Origin: Blastomyces gilchristii SLH14081 | Taxonomy: Eukaryota; Ascomycota; Eurotiomycetes; Onygenales; Ajellomycetaceae | Direction: 5' to 3' | NCBI RefSeq assembly: GCF_000003855.2 | Contig: NW_003101663.1 | Location: 1,097,121 to 1,161,120 of the forward strand | DNA: 64,000 nt | Part shown: piece after piece, positions 1 through 10,817 of the stretch | Layout: every line of letters starts with the position of its first letter | Numbering within the stretch: position 1 is the first letter of the stretch | Position numbers and translations under genes: made by a program | Notes under the pieces: generated by a model | What the model saw: the letters and a program-made list of their open reading frames with translations, nothing else | Database searches by the model: none | What the model was told of the DNA's origin: nothing

Positions 1-99
1 CTGCTTCTGAGTGTCTGTAGTAGAATTTACAGAGATTGAAATATATAAGTTTCTAGTTCTTTCAGTTATAACAGACAGTTGCTGACTGACAGAGCTTGA
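1..99 (-). mobile_element. 5' internal start of a further family-A element (window edge)
   Basis: These bases match the internal sequence that follows the family-A 5' LTR (compare 7660-7759 in the same orientation). They lie outside the LTR at 100-359, on the side where flanking host DNA would be expected for a single insertion. The simplest reading is a second, head-to-tail A element continuing left of the window and sharing the LTR at 100-359. The remainder is not visible. Confidence 0.7.
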
Positions 100-359
100 A
101 ATATAAGAATAAGTACTCATAGATGATTATTCAGGTGTTTGCAGCTTGACATGATATATACTGTTAACTACTAGAAGTATTTGTGATAGAAAGATAAAAT
201 GTAGAGATAAAATGTATAAAAGAATTCAAGCTGAGTTATGAATAGTATTCACAAACTTCAGTCTATATAGTTATATGTAGTCAAGGGCCGCTAACTCTAT
301 TAATTATATGAGAGATAGAAATGAAGGTAAAGAATTCATAAGAAGCGGGATTTCTTACA
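100..359 (-). repeat. LTR of Ty3/gypsy family A (shared or middle LTR)
   Basis: A 260-bp copy of the A LTR. On the minus strand it starts TGTAAGAAATC and ends CTTATTCTTATA. It corresponds to the 258-bp LTRs at 7760-8017, 10560-10817 and 17549-17806. Internal A sequence lies on both sides. The usual polypurine tract is missing from its internal-3' side: the sequence goes directly from the antisense-ORF region into the LTR. Confidence 0.85.
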
Positions 360-420
360 CATATTAATTCAAGAACTTGTCAAGAATAAAAATTTTTCAA
401 TTTTAATATCTTTATAAATA

Positions 421-759
421 ATGTCTGATTACTACTGAGCTTCTTATAAGTGTCTCTGTAACTTCTCTAATTACTTTTTATTAACTAATAAAGTAGAGAT
501 ATTATTATCTATAATAGTATCTTCATCTCTCTCAGCTCTGTCACTGCATCTAATCTTTAAGTCAGTAGCTAACTCTGTGTCTCTCTCAGATCAGTCTCTT
601 ACTCTCAGTAGTGTAGTCTCACTCTTTACTGTAAGTCTCTCTATAAGTAATTTCTTACAGACTCTAGTTAATAGTTTCTGTAAAGCTCTTAGTACTGTCA
701 GTATTTTCTGCAGCTCTGTGAGTCTATAATTATCTCTTCTCTATCTGCACAATCTCTGA
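421..759 (+). pseudogene. Antisense ORF of family A (mutated copy)
   Basis: A plus-strand frame of 113 codons including the stop. It is colinear with the intact 112-aa frame at 16395-16733 (minus) in the forward copy, and has exactly the same 339-nt length. In both copies it is antisense to pol, between integrase and the 3' LTR. Here it has two internal stops: TGA at codon 6 and a TAA where the other copy has CAA. The product is rich in Ser and Leu. I recognise no domain. Confidence 0.5.
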
Positions 760-980
760 TCAGGTATATACAAGTATGTCTAGATTCTCTATTAATAGTT
801 CTCATACTGTGATGCATTTTTGTAATTTCATTATCAATGAGAGATAAGTCTTCAAATATCTGTAAAATTCAGATAATTAAGACAATATGAATACTATGAA
901 TTTGTGATGAGAGTGAATCTAAATAGATGAGTTCTCTCTTCACATCTTCATTATTTTCAGACTGAATACTTCAGCACAAC

Positions 981-1486
981 TAGACTGGCCGCCGGGACCA
1001 TGAATTTCACGTTTGGTCCCATTTGGTCTGGTCCCATACATTTCTTGGCGTGAATCCCGCTGGGACTGGCTATCAAAAAAACATGTAAAGTGACTATATA
1101 TCAGATCTTAAAATGGAACCATGACTTGAAAAAAATGAGAAAGTGGTTCTATTTGGTCTCATTTAGTCTCATTCTTGGCATAAAGTTACTATTTTTAGAC
1201 ATTTTAAGATTTTTTTTAGACTATTTTTAATTTTTTAAAAAGTAACACTTTTTGGTAACGCTCAAATGAGATTTAAAGTCATTTAAAGCAATAAAAATAA
1301 TTTAAATTGAGAAGTGGAAATCATGGTCTCATTTGGAAAATGTGACAAGAGTAGACAGTAAGTCCCACTGAGACAGTATGGGACTACTATCTAATGTTAA
1401 AACTGTGTAATGGGATCAGTCGAATTGGTAATGGGACTATCAAAAAATCTGGTCCTGGTCCCAGACATGGTCACACGGTCAGTCTA
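981..1486 (+). mobile_element. hAT-like MITE, copy 1
   Basis: A 506-bp non-coding element with imperfect terminal inverted repeats: TAGACTGGCCG at the left, and TAGACTGACCG as the reverse complement of the right end. It is flanked by a perfect 8-bp duplication AGCACAAC at 973-980 and 1487-1494. The 8-bp TSD and short TIRs point to the hAT superfamily; this is inferred because no transposase is present. The motif GGTCCC/GGGACC recurs near both ends. It is one of the least mutated copies and sits in the 3' part of the reverse A element. Confidence 0.92.
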
Positions 1487-1914
1487 AGCACAACTGAAGA
1501 AGTAGATACAGCTTCATAAGAAATATCTGATTATATACACAGATAATCAGTTCTCAAGACTCTGCTATAACTGTATATACTATAATATTCAGCTTTTTTA
1601 AAGTCTGTGCATTTCTGACAGTCTTTATATCAAATGTAATAATTATCTGTATTATAGATATGATACTCTCTACTTCTTTAAAGAGATAAATTAATAGTTG
1701 TGACTTGTGAGAGAATTGAGTGTCACAGATATTGAGAATATAAGTGTGAGATTTCTTTATTTTTTCTTTATTAATCTCTAAATTGTGCTTACAGTTCTGT
1801 TTTTATTTTCTTTATTTTTTAACTTTTTAATGAGAATATGATTTCTTCTTCTCTTTGTATACACTGCAGACTGTTCATCTTAGTAGAAACTCATCATCTT
1901 TATAGACTAGAGTT

Positions 1915-1927
1915 TATAAATGACAGT
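1915..1927. repeat. SINE target-site duplication, left
   Basis: TATAAATGACAGT, identical to 2301-2313. A 13-bp duplication next to an (AAT)n tail is typical of LINE-assisted target-primed insertion. Confidence 0.92.
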
Positions 1928-2300
1928 TATTATTATTATTATTATTCTTTCATTATACTCATATGCAAGCGGAGCTTATGATGAGTCCTTGTGTGATGTT
2001 AAGTACAGGTCAAGTGTTGGTTATACAGGAGGAAATACAGGTGTTGAGACCACATCAAGATAACAAGAACATAGGCAAATACAAAGGAGTGACAATTAGA
2101 TACATGTGATAATAACTTCCCAGCTCAGGAACATAGAGTGATTTTATTACAGCGATTTGTACACCTCTGTATTTATTAGAAACCTGAGGTGCTTGAGTTC
2201 CGGATTTAATATATCCCCTGCGGGTTTGAAACCCACACACCTTGGTTTCCCACGCTAAGGTGCTACCGGGTGGCCGCATTAACCATTCAGCCACCGGGGC
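1928..2300 (-). mobile_element. tRNA-derived SINE with intact target-site duplication
   Basis: A 373-bp retroposon on the minus strand. Its head (from 2300 leftwards) starts GCCCCGGTGGCTGAATGG and has a tRNA-like A box (TGGCTGAATGG). It has a B box GGTTTCAAACC inside a perfect 5-bp T-arm with a 7-nt loop. The GGTTAATGCGG stretch and an extra arm resemble class II (Ser/Leu-like) tRNAs. The acceptor stem does not pair fully, so this is a SINE head and not a tRNA gene. The tail is an (AAT)n run at 1928-1946. A perfect 13-bp TSD, TATAAATGACAGT, flanks it at 1915-1927 and 2301-2313. The target lies in reverse-A sequence that is uninterrupted in the forward copy near 15765-15785. Confidence 0.9.
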
Positions 2301-2313
2301 TATAAATGACAGT
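2301..2313. repeat. SINE target-site duplication, right
   Basis: TATAAATGACAGT, identical to 1915-1927. It abuts the tRNA-like 5' end of the SINE. Confidence 0.92.
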
Positions 2314-4788
2314 GTTAATGTCTTTATTACAATCAGATTCTTAGTGAAGACTGCATTATTCTAACTTATTAGAATTCATAGTATGAAAGTTATGTCTCAG
2401 CTTCTGCAGATGTTTTATCTACTTAAATAATTTCTAAGTGAACTTATTCATCTTGTCAGAATAGTCTTATCACTGAATCTTGAATCAGAGCTTGTAATCT
2501 CACTTCTTGAAGTTAATAATCTTTTTAATCTGATATTCTCTTTCACTCTTTAATACTTTATAAACACAGTGATGAGTCACAGAATTCTCTTCTAAGAATT
2601 TCTTATATTTATAGAGTAAAGAGATATAAAAACATTGTATATCTATAACTCAGATAACAGTTTTAATTTATAGAACTATAAGCTAACTTTCTTTATAATC
2701 TTATAAGACTCTATCTATAAGAGAATCAGCTTCTTAGTAGATCTCTGTATAATAATATTTTTCAGACTCAGTCAGACTTTATCATCTTTCTTGAAACTCT
2801 TTATAATATACTTAAAGTTATAGTATCTCTTTTAATACTCTTGAGTCTTTCTCAAGAATTTACAGGCTTTCTTCTAAATATTCTAAATTCTCTCAGTCTG
2901 TTCACAGACATTATTACACTCTATAGTATACTCTCACAGATTTATCAAGATTATTTATAAGTGAGTTTTAGTGAGTATCTTAAAGAGAATTTTATCTATA
3001 CTGATATACTTTGTATTGTTGTATATGAACTCTGTAAGTAGTAATTAATATACTCAGTCATTCTGATTGTAATTAATAAAGCACTGTAGATACTGTTTTA
3101 ATATACTTATTAGATATTTTATCTAATTATCTGTCTATTGATAAAAAGTCATACTTAGATCTTATAAAATCTTCAGTATAGCTATCAGATCAGATTAGAA
3201 CTTCTCTATAAAGATTAATTCTCTATCTGAGATAATATTCACAGATAACTCATGTAACTGAGACACATCACAGATGAAGATATAAGTTAAATTCTTTAAT
3301 TTTAAGTTCTTATAAGTTCTTATAAAGTATGTTATTTTAATGAAGTAATCTACTATTATCAGCACACTGTCAAAACAGACATCATATAAATTCTTACTTT
3401 TAGAGAGACTTATAAGAATATTTATTTCTAGCTATTTTCAAGATTTCTATAGAATGAATAAAGAAATAAGTTCTTTATATAATCTGAACTACACTACTCA
3501 TGATATCTAATAAATTATATAAGAATTTGCTATCTTCTTAATAAGCTCTTGTATCTTTGATCAGAAGTATTTTTTATAAGTAACTTATAAGTTCTAATAT
3601 CTGTAAAATAACTTACTAGAGAAGAGTTATAATATTTTTTAATAAATTCTATATATAAAAACTCATTTATAGATATATAAATTCAGCTCTCTCTTTCTAA
3701 GAGATTATTTAAGTCTCTTTAATTCTTTATTTCTGCAGAGTTAATCTCTGCTGTGAGTAGTTTTTAAATATACTGAGTATATTCATTCTTAAGTTATAGT
3801 TTAGACAATCTGAATAGAAGATCTTATAAAGACTTATACTCTGTTTTATCTTATATCAGATTTTTCACAGCACTTCTTAAAGTCTGTAAATTCATCAGAT
3901 TATAGATACTCTCTTTAAGAATTCTTACAGAGATTTTCAGAGTGTTAACTCTTAATATTATAGAGAGTAGTTATACAGACTTCTTTTCTCTCTCTTTCTT
4001 CTTCTCTTATAAGAGATTAAGAGACTCTTCAGTTAATCTCTTTGTAATACTCAGTTTGAGTATTCTGTAAAGCTTTTCTCTCTTATCTATCTCTCTGTAT
4101 CTATCACTCTGATCTTCTTAATATAATCAGATCTGTGAGAGAGTTTATTCACTAAGTTCTTAGTTCTCTTAATATACTCTATCTTGAATCAGAATTCACT
4201 TAGTCTCTAAGCTCAGTGAATCTGCTACTGTAAGAGTTTCTTAATTAAAGAAAACTATTATAAGTTATTATAATCAGTTCTAATAGTAATCACTATTATG
4301 AGATTCTTAAAGTAGTGATATCAGTAACAGAAGAATTTCACTATAATAAGAAGCTTTCAATTATGAATATTATAGTTAATCTTTATAAGTTATATCTTTT
4401 ATAAGAAAAAGATCACTGAAACTCAGTTCTTATTTAACTGTAGTTATATAACTATTTCTGAAATTATAAAGAAGAAGATATCTATCTTCAATCTAATTAA
4501 GAGTAAGAAATCAAAGTGAAACAGTATCACTATATCTATAAATATCTATTTTAATCTTATAAAGACTCTGTGAGCTTCTGAGATAAAAAAGTTCTTTTAG
4601 CTCTCTCTTCTTAACAATCTCTTTATTCTTTATTTATCAGATAACTTCTTCTTATTCTCACTCTTCAGTATATCTGTAAGAGTTAAGAAGATTCTCATGA
4701 ATACAAAGATAAACTGTCTATTGAAATTCACAAAGCTTAGAAAGATCTGAATCTTATAAATACTAGTTAACTTCAGTTGTAATAGAAT

Positions 4789-5293
4789 TAGACTGGCCGC
4801 CGGGACCATGAATTTCCTATTTGATTCCATTTTATCTGGTCTCATACATTTCTTGGCATAAATCCCGCTGGGACTAATCATTAAAAAAACATGCAAAGTG
4901 ACTATATATCAGATCTCAAAATGAAATCATGACTTGGAAAAAATAAGAAAGTGATTTTATTGAATCTCATTTAGTCTCATTCTTGATATCAAGTTACTAT
5001 TTTTAGACATTTTAAGGTTTTTTTTAGACTATTTTTAATTTTTTAAAAAGTAATGCTTTTTAGTAACACTCAAATGAGATTAAAGTCATTTAAATCAATA
5101 AAAATAATTTAAATTGAGAAGTGAAAATCATGGTCTCATTTGAAAAATGTGATAAGAGTAGACAGTAAGTCTCACTGAAACAGTATGAGACTACTATCTA
5201 ATGATAAAACAGTGTAATGAGATCAGTTAAATTGATAATGAGATTATCAAATATTCTGATTCTGGTCTCAGACACGGTCACACGGTCAGTCTA
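4789..5293 (+). mobile_element. hAT-like MITE, copy 2
   Basis: A 505-bp copy inside the reverse A element, flanked by a perfect 8-bp TSD AATAGAAT (4781-4788 and 5294-5301). The empty site is visible in the forward A copy near 13275-13285. It is more mutated than copy 1: several GGTCCC motifs have become GATTCC or GGTCTC. Short reading frames across its left end are element sequence, not a gene. Confidence 0.92.
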
Positions 5294-5301
5294 AATAGAA
5301 T

Positions 5302-5620
5302 AGTCTCAATCTGTAAAGATTTCATCTAAATATTATTTATAATAATTACATATTCTAGAAAGTTAATCTGACAGATACTGAAGTTGTACTTTATAAGCTT
5401 AATATACAGTTCTCTCTCATCTAAAATCTTTAATATAGTTTGTATATACTCAGTATGTTCTTTCTTCTTTACTGAGTACATTATCACATTATTCAGATAT
5501 ATTATTATAAAGATATTCAGATATATATAAAGTATTTTATTAATAAAAGACTGAAATATTACAGAGATATTAGTCAAATCACAAGTCATTATTAGATATT
5601 TAAATAATTTCAGTATAATT
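5302..5620 (-). pseudogene. Reverse transcriptase core of family A, reverse copy
   Basis: The minus strand reads a clean gypsy RT segment (open over 5326-5589). It includes VIFQSFINKIL and then IIYLNNVIMYS, where the catalytic YLDD box has become YLNN (Asp GAT/GAC to Asn AAT/AAC, a G-to-A change). After it comes the usual HTEYIQTILKIL helix. The adjoining upstream part lies across the MITE at 4789-5293. Confidence 0.85.
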
Positions 5621-7759
5621 CTAAAGACAGTCTTTTATTCATTCTCAGACTGTATTCATAGCTATATATATATATTAATGATATTCAGTTATATGAATAT
5701 AATAGCTCTTACAGAATAGTTAATCACATTCTTAATTAGAGATAGAGAATAGTGACTTTTTATTATCTTAAAATTCAGATTATAGTAGTTTATATATAAT
5801 CTAAGATCTTTATTCTTCTTCTTTATAAATATTATAATGACTTCTGCAGAGATCTGTAAAGATTAAATAAAGTCATTCTTCAGATTCTGCTTTACATAAA
5901 TCTATAAGATCTTTATTCTATTATAAGAGAGCTTATAGATTAGTTCTTAGAAGAGTTTCTACTCTTCTATTAAATCTATTATCAGATTCTTCTTATAGTA
6001 AGATAAAAACTCAGCTGTCTTAGCTGAACTGAATATCTTTATAAAATCTCAGTATTTCTCTGATATCTAAAGCTTAGTTTTCATCACTGTGAAGTTCTCA
6101 GATATTTATAAAGTTATTATATAGATGAGCTTATCTTCTCTAATTAACTCTACAGTATTAACTAATTCTATCTTTATAAGTAAGTCTATTAACACTGATC
6201 AGAAGTACAAACCTGACTTATAGATAACTATATATAGATTAAATCTTTAAAGTTATATAAGTCTTAAGTATATATTATCTATAATATTTACAATAATCAC
6301 AGTTTCTGTAAATCTTCTTCAAGTTTCAGAGAGATCTTATAATTTAAAGATAACTCTTATATATCTCTCAGTTCTCAGATCTAAGTTCTCACTCTCTACT
6401 TATTATAAGAGTAGATTCTCAGTTTTCATTATTCAGATTATTCACTCTGTAAGCTTTAGAAACACTACAGTGATCTGAGATTCTAAGTTTATTAATACTT
6501 CTTATACTTATAGAGTAGTAGTACTGCAGTGCAGTCTCTCTCTATAAGTATGTATTTTTATTAAGAGAGTAACAGATTCAGATATCAGCTTTAAGACTTT
6601 TAAAAAGACTGTTACTAACTCTGTCTGTAACTCTTCAAGTTTCTATTTTAATTTATTTAGACAGTTTATGCAGAGATATTCTGATTTAGAATATATAAAG
6701 TAAAGACTCTCTTTCTCAATTTCTCTATTATATACTCTATTTATAGAAGCTTATAAAGCTCTTTCTCTCTACTTATCAGTCAAATATAAATCTCTCTATA
6801 TCTTATTATCTTTTTCTAATAACTCTATTCTCTATTATTCTGATTATTACAGAGTGAGTCAGTGATCTGCTCTCTGTAGATCTGTGACTCTTACAGTGAT
6901 TCATAAGTAGTGAATAAGAGTCATTAGTTTCTTCAGAGTTAAGAACTTAAAGTCTTACTTAACAAGATTATTCTGTATATCTTTATTCAGTCTGTTTATA
7001 AATATTATTATTCAGATCTTATTTCAGAGCTCTGTTTTCACAGATCTTAATTTATATTATAATTTTATAAAGTACTATAAGTAGTCTTTATCAGATTTCT
7101 TATCTCTTTTTCTAATATTAATAATTATAACTCAGAAGTTCTCTGTTCAGCTGATAGAGTCTCTTAATCTATTCTTTAAATAGATCTTGAGAACAGATCA
7201 GTAGAATCTCTTATAATTATTCTCTAGATAATTGAGTCAGTTCTTGACTTCAGTATAGTAAAGATCTGTTATTTATAGATAACAGCTTCTTCATCTTTTA
7301 TATCACATAGTCAGGCTTATGAGTTAATTTTAAATATAATCTTATAAAACCTTTTTTAGATTATAATTCAGTAGATAATCTTAAGTAGTTACAGTTAAAG
7401 AAAGTTTCTTTGTAGTTTATAAGTATCTCTGAAGATTATGTCTAGAGACTCAGTTTGAGAGTGTTTACAGATAGTAAGCATTTCTTATAGAAAAATAACT
7501 TAATTCTGTAGAAGATACTCAAGAATGTTCTTCACTGAAATTAATTTATTTATAAGTTTAGAGAGTTTCTCTATTACAGATACAGAGAATAATATTCTGT
7601 GAGTAATTAATAGATTCTCTAAGACTTCTTTTATAAGAGTTATTTATGATTTAAGTGACTACTTCTGAGTGTCTGTAGTAGAGTTTACAGAGATTGAAGT
7701 ATACAAGTTTCTAGTTCTTTCAGTTATAATAAATGATTACTGACTGACAGAGCTTGAAA

Positions 7760-8017
7760 TGTAAGAATAAGTACTTACAGATAATTATTCAGATATTTAT
7801 CACTTAATGTAATATATACTATTAACTACTAGAAGTATTCACAGTAGAAAGATAAAATATAGAGATTAAATATATAGTAGTATTTAAGCTGAGTTATGAA
7901 TAGTATTTGTGAACTTCAGTCTATATAGTTGTGTGTAGTCAAGGGCTACTAACTCTATTAATTATATGAGAGATAGAAATAGAGGTAAAGAATTCGTAAG
8001 AAGCGGGATTTCTTATA
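7760..8017 (-). repeat. 5' LTR of reverse family A element
   Basis: A 258-bp LTR. On the minus strand it runs from TATAAGAAATC (8017) to CTTATTCTTACA (7760). The internal 5' region begins at 7759 and runs left. The flanking bases at 8018-8022 are CTTCT, but the matching duplication would lie left of the window. Confidence 0.88.
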
Positions 8018-9040
8018 CTTCTCAAGATTCTCTTCAACTGATCACACAGAGTCATATATCACTGTGTTAATTAGAGAAAGAAGCAGTGTTATAATAATAA
8101 TGAGAGAAGTAGAGAAAGAACTGAACACTGTTGAACTGATTAGTAGAAGTGATGACATCTCATTACAAGATACAGTTACTATCATCACAGCTGTAAAAGA
8201 GGCAGAAGAAGAAGAAGATGTGACAATGAAAGTAATACTTTTATAGTTCATTAACATCACTGTCTTTACCTTCAATCTGACTTTCTTAACAGTCACAGAG
8301 GCTGCAGCCGAATCACAAAGACATTTACTCACTAGAAAGTATCAGAATAAGTCTCTTATTATCTTTCAAGAATGATACTTTTATACACTCACTATTGCAA
8401 AAGAGAGAGAAGGAGAAAAGTGTGTTATAGAAGAGCGAATCTTTTTGAAAAAATTCTGTTACTACTGTTAACCTTGCTTCTAAAACACATCACTTTTACA
8501 GAGAATTTTATATATGAAATGAGAATATGATGAGAGATCTGTAAGTCACTTATTAACTATATTTTTCACATTTTAAATCAATATGTAAGAAATTCACTTA
8601 TCACATATTTAATTTGAATAGAGATGAGAAAAGAAGATCTACACAGTTAGCAGAGAAACTCATCTATTTATGTATATTATATACAGCACATACACTGTCA
8701 AAATTAGTTAATAACTATTGTTATATAATAAAGATAACTTCTAATTCAGTAATCTTAAAAGTATCAGAACTATGTTCTTAAAGAGAAGAGTATTATTATA
8801 TCTCTGACTATGTTAAAACTCTGTTACAGTTTTATACAGTCTATCACTTTTATATAAACAATTTCATTTATCTTACAGACTGTTCAAACTAGTTTTCAAT
8901 CACTCTATAATATTATTTAAATATAATATAGAAAGATTCAATTGATGAATATAAGAACCTCACTTCTATATAAGATCAGCAGATTACTCTTTTATAGTAG
9001 TAAGATACTGCTGAGGTATCACTTCAGCTATTCTTACTTA
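8018..9040. other. Unassigned 1-kb segment between family A and a D-type LTR
   Basis: This stretch matches no other part of the window that I could find. At 8064-8246 (plus) there is a short frame ending in an acidic run with several consecutive Glu. The opposite strand over 8042-8332 is also open and Ser-rich, probably only because the sequence is compositionally biased. It may be the 3' internal end of a D-type element whose LTR follows, or low-copy DNA. I see no splice or domain evidence for a gene. Confidence 0.35.
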
Positions 9041-9346
9041 TAGAATAGAAGAGAGGTATTCACTCATTATCTATATAGAATAGCTAGATGCTGACATCTT
9101 ATCAAAGAAGTCAGTGATTTATTTTATCTTCTACTGAAATATATATAAGAGTTACTGCATTTCTCATACAATCTTCTTAGTATACTAAGTATCATATCTG
9201 TAATAGTCTGATAATAACTCTGTAGTTCACAAGCTCACTATTTAAGTAAGATAGTCAAGCTCACTTATACAGCTTCTTAAACAACTATCTCTATTTAACA
9301 TTATTAACTGGTCACTGACTCACAGCTTCAGTTCCGCCATGTTACA
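9041..9346 (+). repeat. LTR of family D (solo or 3' LTR); left boundary uncertain
   Basis: About 300 bp, closely related to the D LTR at about 18806-19096. Both share CTCATTATCTATATAG near the start and CTCATACAATCTTC in the middle. The right end, CCATGTTACA, corresponds to TATATTACA in the other copy. On the right it directly joins a MITE fragment, suggesting insertion into that MITE. The MITE's other half is not on the left, so this is either the 3' LTR of a larger disrupted D element or a rearranged solo LTR. Confidence 0.65.
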
Positions 9347-9447
9347 ACTATTTAATGTTAAAACTGTGTAATGAGATCAGTTGAATTAATAATAGAATTA
9401 TCAAATATTCTGATCCTCATCTCAGACACGGTTGCATAATCAGTCTA
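9347..9447 (+). mobile_element. hAT-like MITE fragment, copy 3 (3' end only)
   Basis: About 100 bp matching the last fifth of the MITE, from the ACTATTTAATGTT segment to the terminal CAGTCTA. It directly abuts the D-type LTR on the left. The remaining 5' part is not in the window, so no TSD can be tested. Confidence 0.85.
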
Positions 9448-9472
9448 ACTGTGAATTTATATGATTCTATAA

Positions 9473-10356
9473 TGTAACATCATGTTACCCGCGTTGAATA
9501 TATTGAATATATTAAATGTATTACTTATATTAAAATAAGAGATTTTACTCTCTCTTTGATCAGATCTTTATCTTCTATAAGAACTCTATTTTAAAACTAC
9601 TTCTCTATACTGCAGAACTATGTTCTATATATGAAAGATGTAAAGCTTGTGTAATTGAAAGGTTACTGACTTGTGAAAAGTTATATGATGAAAGAATTAG
9701 TAAGCCAGATTATGTGACCTGACACTCTCACTCACCAGACTAACTATACATGATACTACATATAAAATTCGCCTTTAAATCAAGTACAGGTACAAAAAAT
9801 GACTGGAAAATATGTAGTAGTGAAAAATCAGTCATGATTAGACTGACTGTGTGACCGTGTCTGGGACCAGGACCAGATTTTTTAATAGTCTCATTACCAA
9901 TTCGACTGATCTCATTACATGGTTTTAACATTAGATAGTAGTCTCATACTGTTTCAGTGAGACTTACTGTCTACTCTTGTCACATTTTCCAAATAAGATC
10001 ATGATTTTCACTTCTCAATTTAAATTATTTTTATTGCTTTAAATGACTTTAAATCTCATTTGAGTGTTATCAAAAAATGTTACTTTTTAAAAAATTAAAA
10101 CTAGTCTAAAAAAAACCTTAAAATGTCTAAAAATAGTAACTTTATGCCAAGAATGAGACTAAATGAGATCAAATGGGATTACTTTCTCATTTTTTTCAAG
10201 TCATGGTTCCATTTTAAGATCTGATATATAGTCACTTTGCATGTTTTTTTGATAGGTAGTCCCAGCGGGATTCACGCCAAGAAATGTATGAGATCAGATC
10301 AAATGAGACCAAATGTGAAATTCATGGTCCCGGCAGCCAGTCTAGTCATGATTACA
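9473..10356 (-). repeat. 3' LTR of copia element F, split by a MITE
   Basis: On the minus strand this starts TGTAATCATGAC (10356) and ends CATGATGTTACA (9473), a TG...CA pair with related inverted ends. Removing the MITE (9839-10344) and its 8-bp duplication leaves about 370 bp. It lies just downstream of the copia RNase H terminus and a purine-rich stretch at about 10365-10395, the expected position for a copia 3' LTR. No second F LTR is in the window. Confidence 0.65.
9839..10344 (-). mobile_element. hAT-like MITE, copy 4
   Basis: A 506-bp minus-oriented copy with a perfect 8-bp TSD GTCATGAT at 9831-9838 and 10345-10352. It is inserted near the outer end of the F LTR. Frames running across its ends are shadows. 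Confidence 0.92.
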
Positions 10357-10406
10357 TTATTTTTAATCCCTCTATTCCCTATCTTCTTTATCTTAATATT
10401 CTCCTT

Positions 10407-10559
10407 TCAACGTGTATATTTCATTGTTTCAAGTGGTTTAGTAAGCTCATCCGCCGCGTTCTCAGCAGATGGAATGTATTGAATAGATATCTCATTCTTG
10501 CGGGCGAGATCCCGAAGGATGTGGAAACAGACCTCTATATACTTTGAGCGGCGTGGAAT
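10407..10559 (-). pseudogene. Copia F pol C-terminus (RNase H end), second half
   Basis: Minus-strand coding sequence with no internal stop. It contains PRRSKYIEV, a FHILRDLA stretch and IPSAENAADELTKPLE, the classic end of Ty1/copia RNase H, then a natural TGA at 10407-10409. It is the continuation of 17920-17807. The family-A element at 10560-17806 has split it between the codons for ...SSEA and IPRRSK. Composition is much less AT-biased than the gypsy elements, suggesting little RIP here. Confidence 0.88.
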
Positions 10560-10817
10560 TGTAAGAAATCCCGCTCCTCGCGGATCCTTTACCTCTATTC
10601 CTATCTCTCATGTAACCAATAGAGCTAGCAGCCCTTGGCTACACACAACTATATAGACTGGAGTTCATGAATACTATTCATAACTCAGCTTGAATGCTAT
10701 TATACATTTAATCTCTATATTTTATCTTTCTACTGTGAATACTTCTAGTAGTTAACAGTACATATCATGTCAAGCTGCAAACACCTGAATAATCACCTGT
10801 GAGCACTTATTCTTATA
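10560..10817 (+). repeat. 5' LTR of forward family A element
   Basis: A 258-bp LTR from TGTAAGAAATC to CTTATTCTTATA, matching 17549-17806. The five bases before it, GGAAT (10555-10559), are repeated after the 3' LTR (17807-17811), proving a single complete insertion. Confidence 0.93.

Larger units (their letters stand above)
360..7759 (-). pseudogene. Family A gypsy internal region, reverse copy, RIP-inactivated gag-pol
   Basis: Minus-strand gag-pol remnant, readable by comparison with the forward copy at 10818-17548. From right to left it holds gag, protease, reverse transcriptase, RNase H, integrase and a chromodomain-like C-terminus. It is broken by many TGA/TAA/TAG codons and interrupted by two MITEs (981-1486, 4789-5293) and a SINE (1928-2300). 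Differences from the forward copy are mainly C/T and G/A transitions. Relative to the forward copy, about 760 bp before the 3' LTR, including the polypurine tract, is absent. Confidence 0.85.

Noticed and set aside
2055..2294. 79-aa minus-strand open frame starting MAEWLMRPPG
   Set aside because: It is a translation through the tRNA-like head and body of the SINE; the sequence has Pol III promoter boxes and a TSD.
2220..2300. Functional tRNA gene on the minus strand
   Set aside because: A and B boxes and the T-arm are present, but the acceptor stem does not pair. The unit continues into a body and tail flanked by a TSD, so it is a SINE head.
8042..8332. 96-aa Ser-rich minus-strand frame
   Set aside because: It overlaps a plus-strand frame in a compositionally biased stretch; there is no motif and no second copy to support either strand.
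10237..10547. Plus-strand frames across the right end of MITE copy 4
   Set aside because: They cross the MITE terminus into the antisense strand of copia RNase H; the same MITE part gives similar frames at 4630-4896 and 30012-30209.
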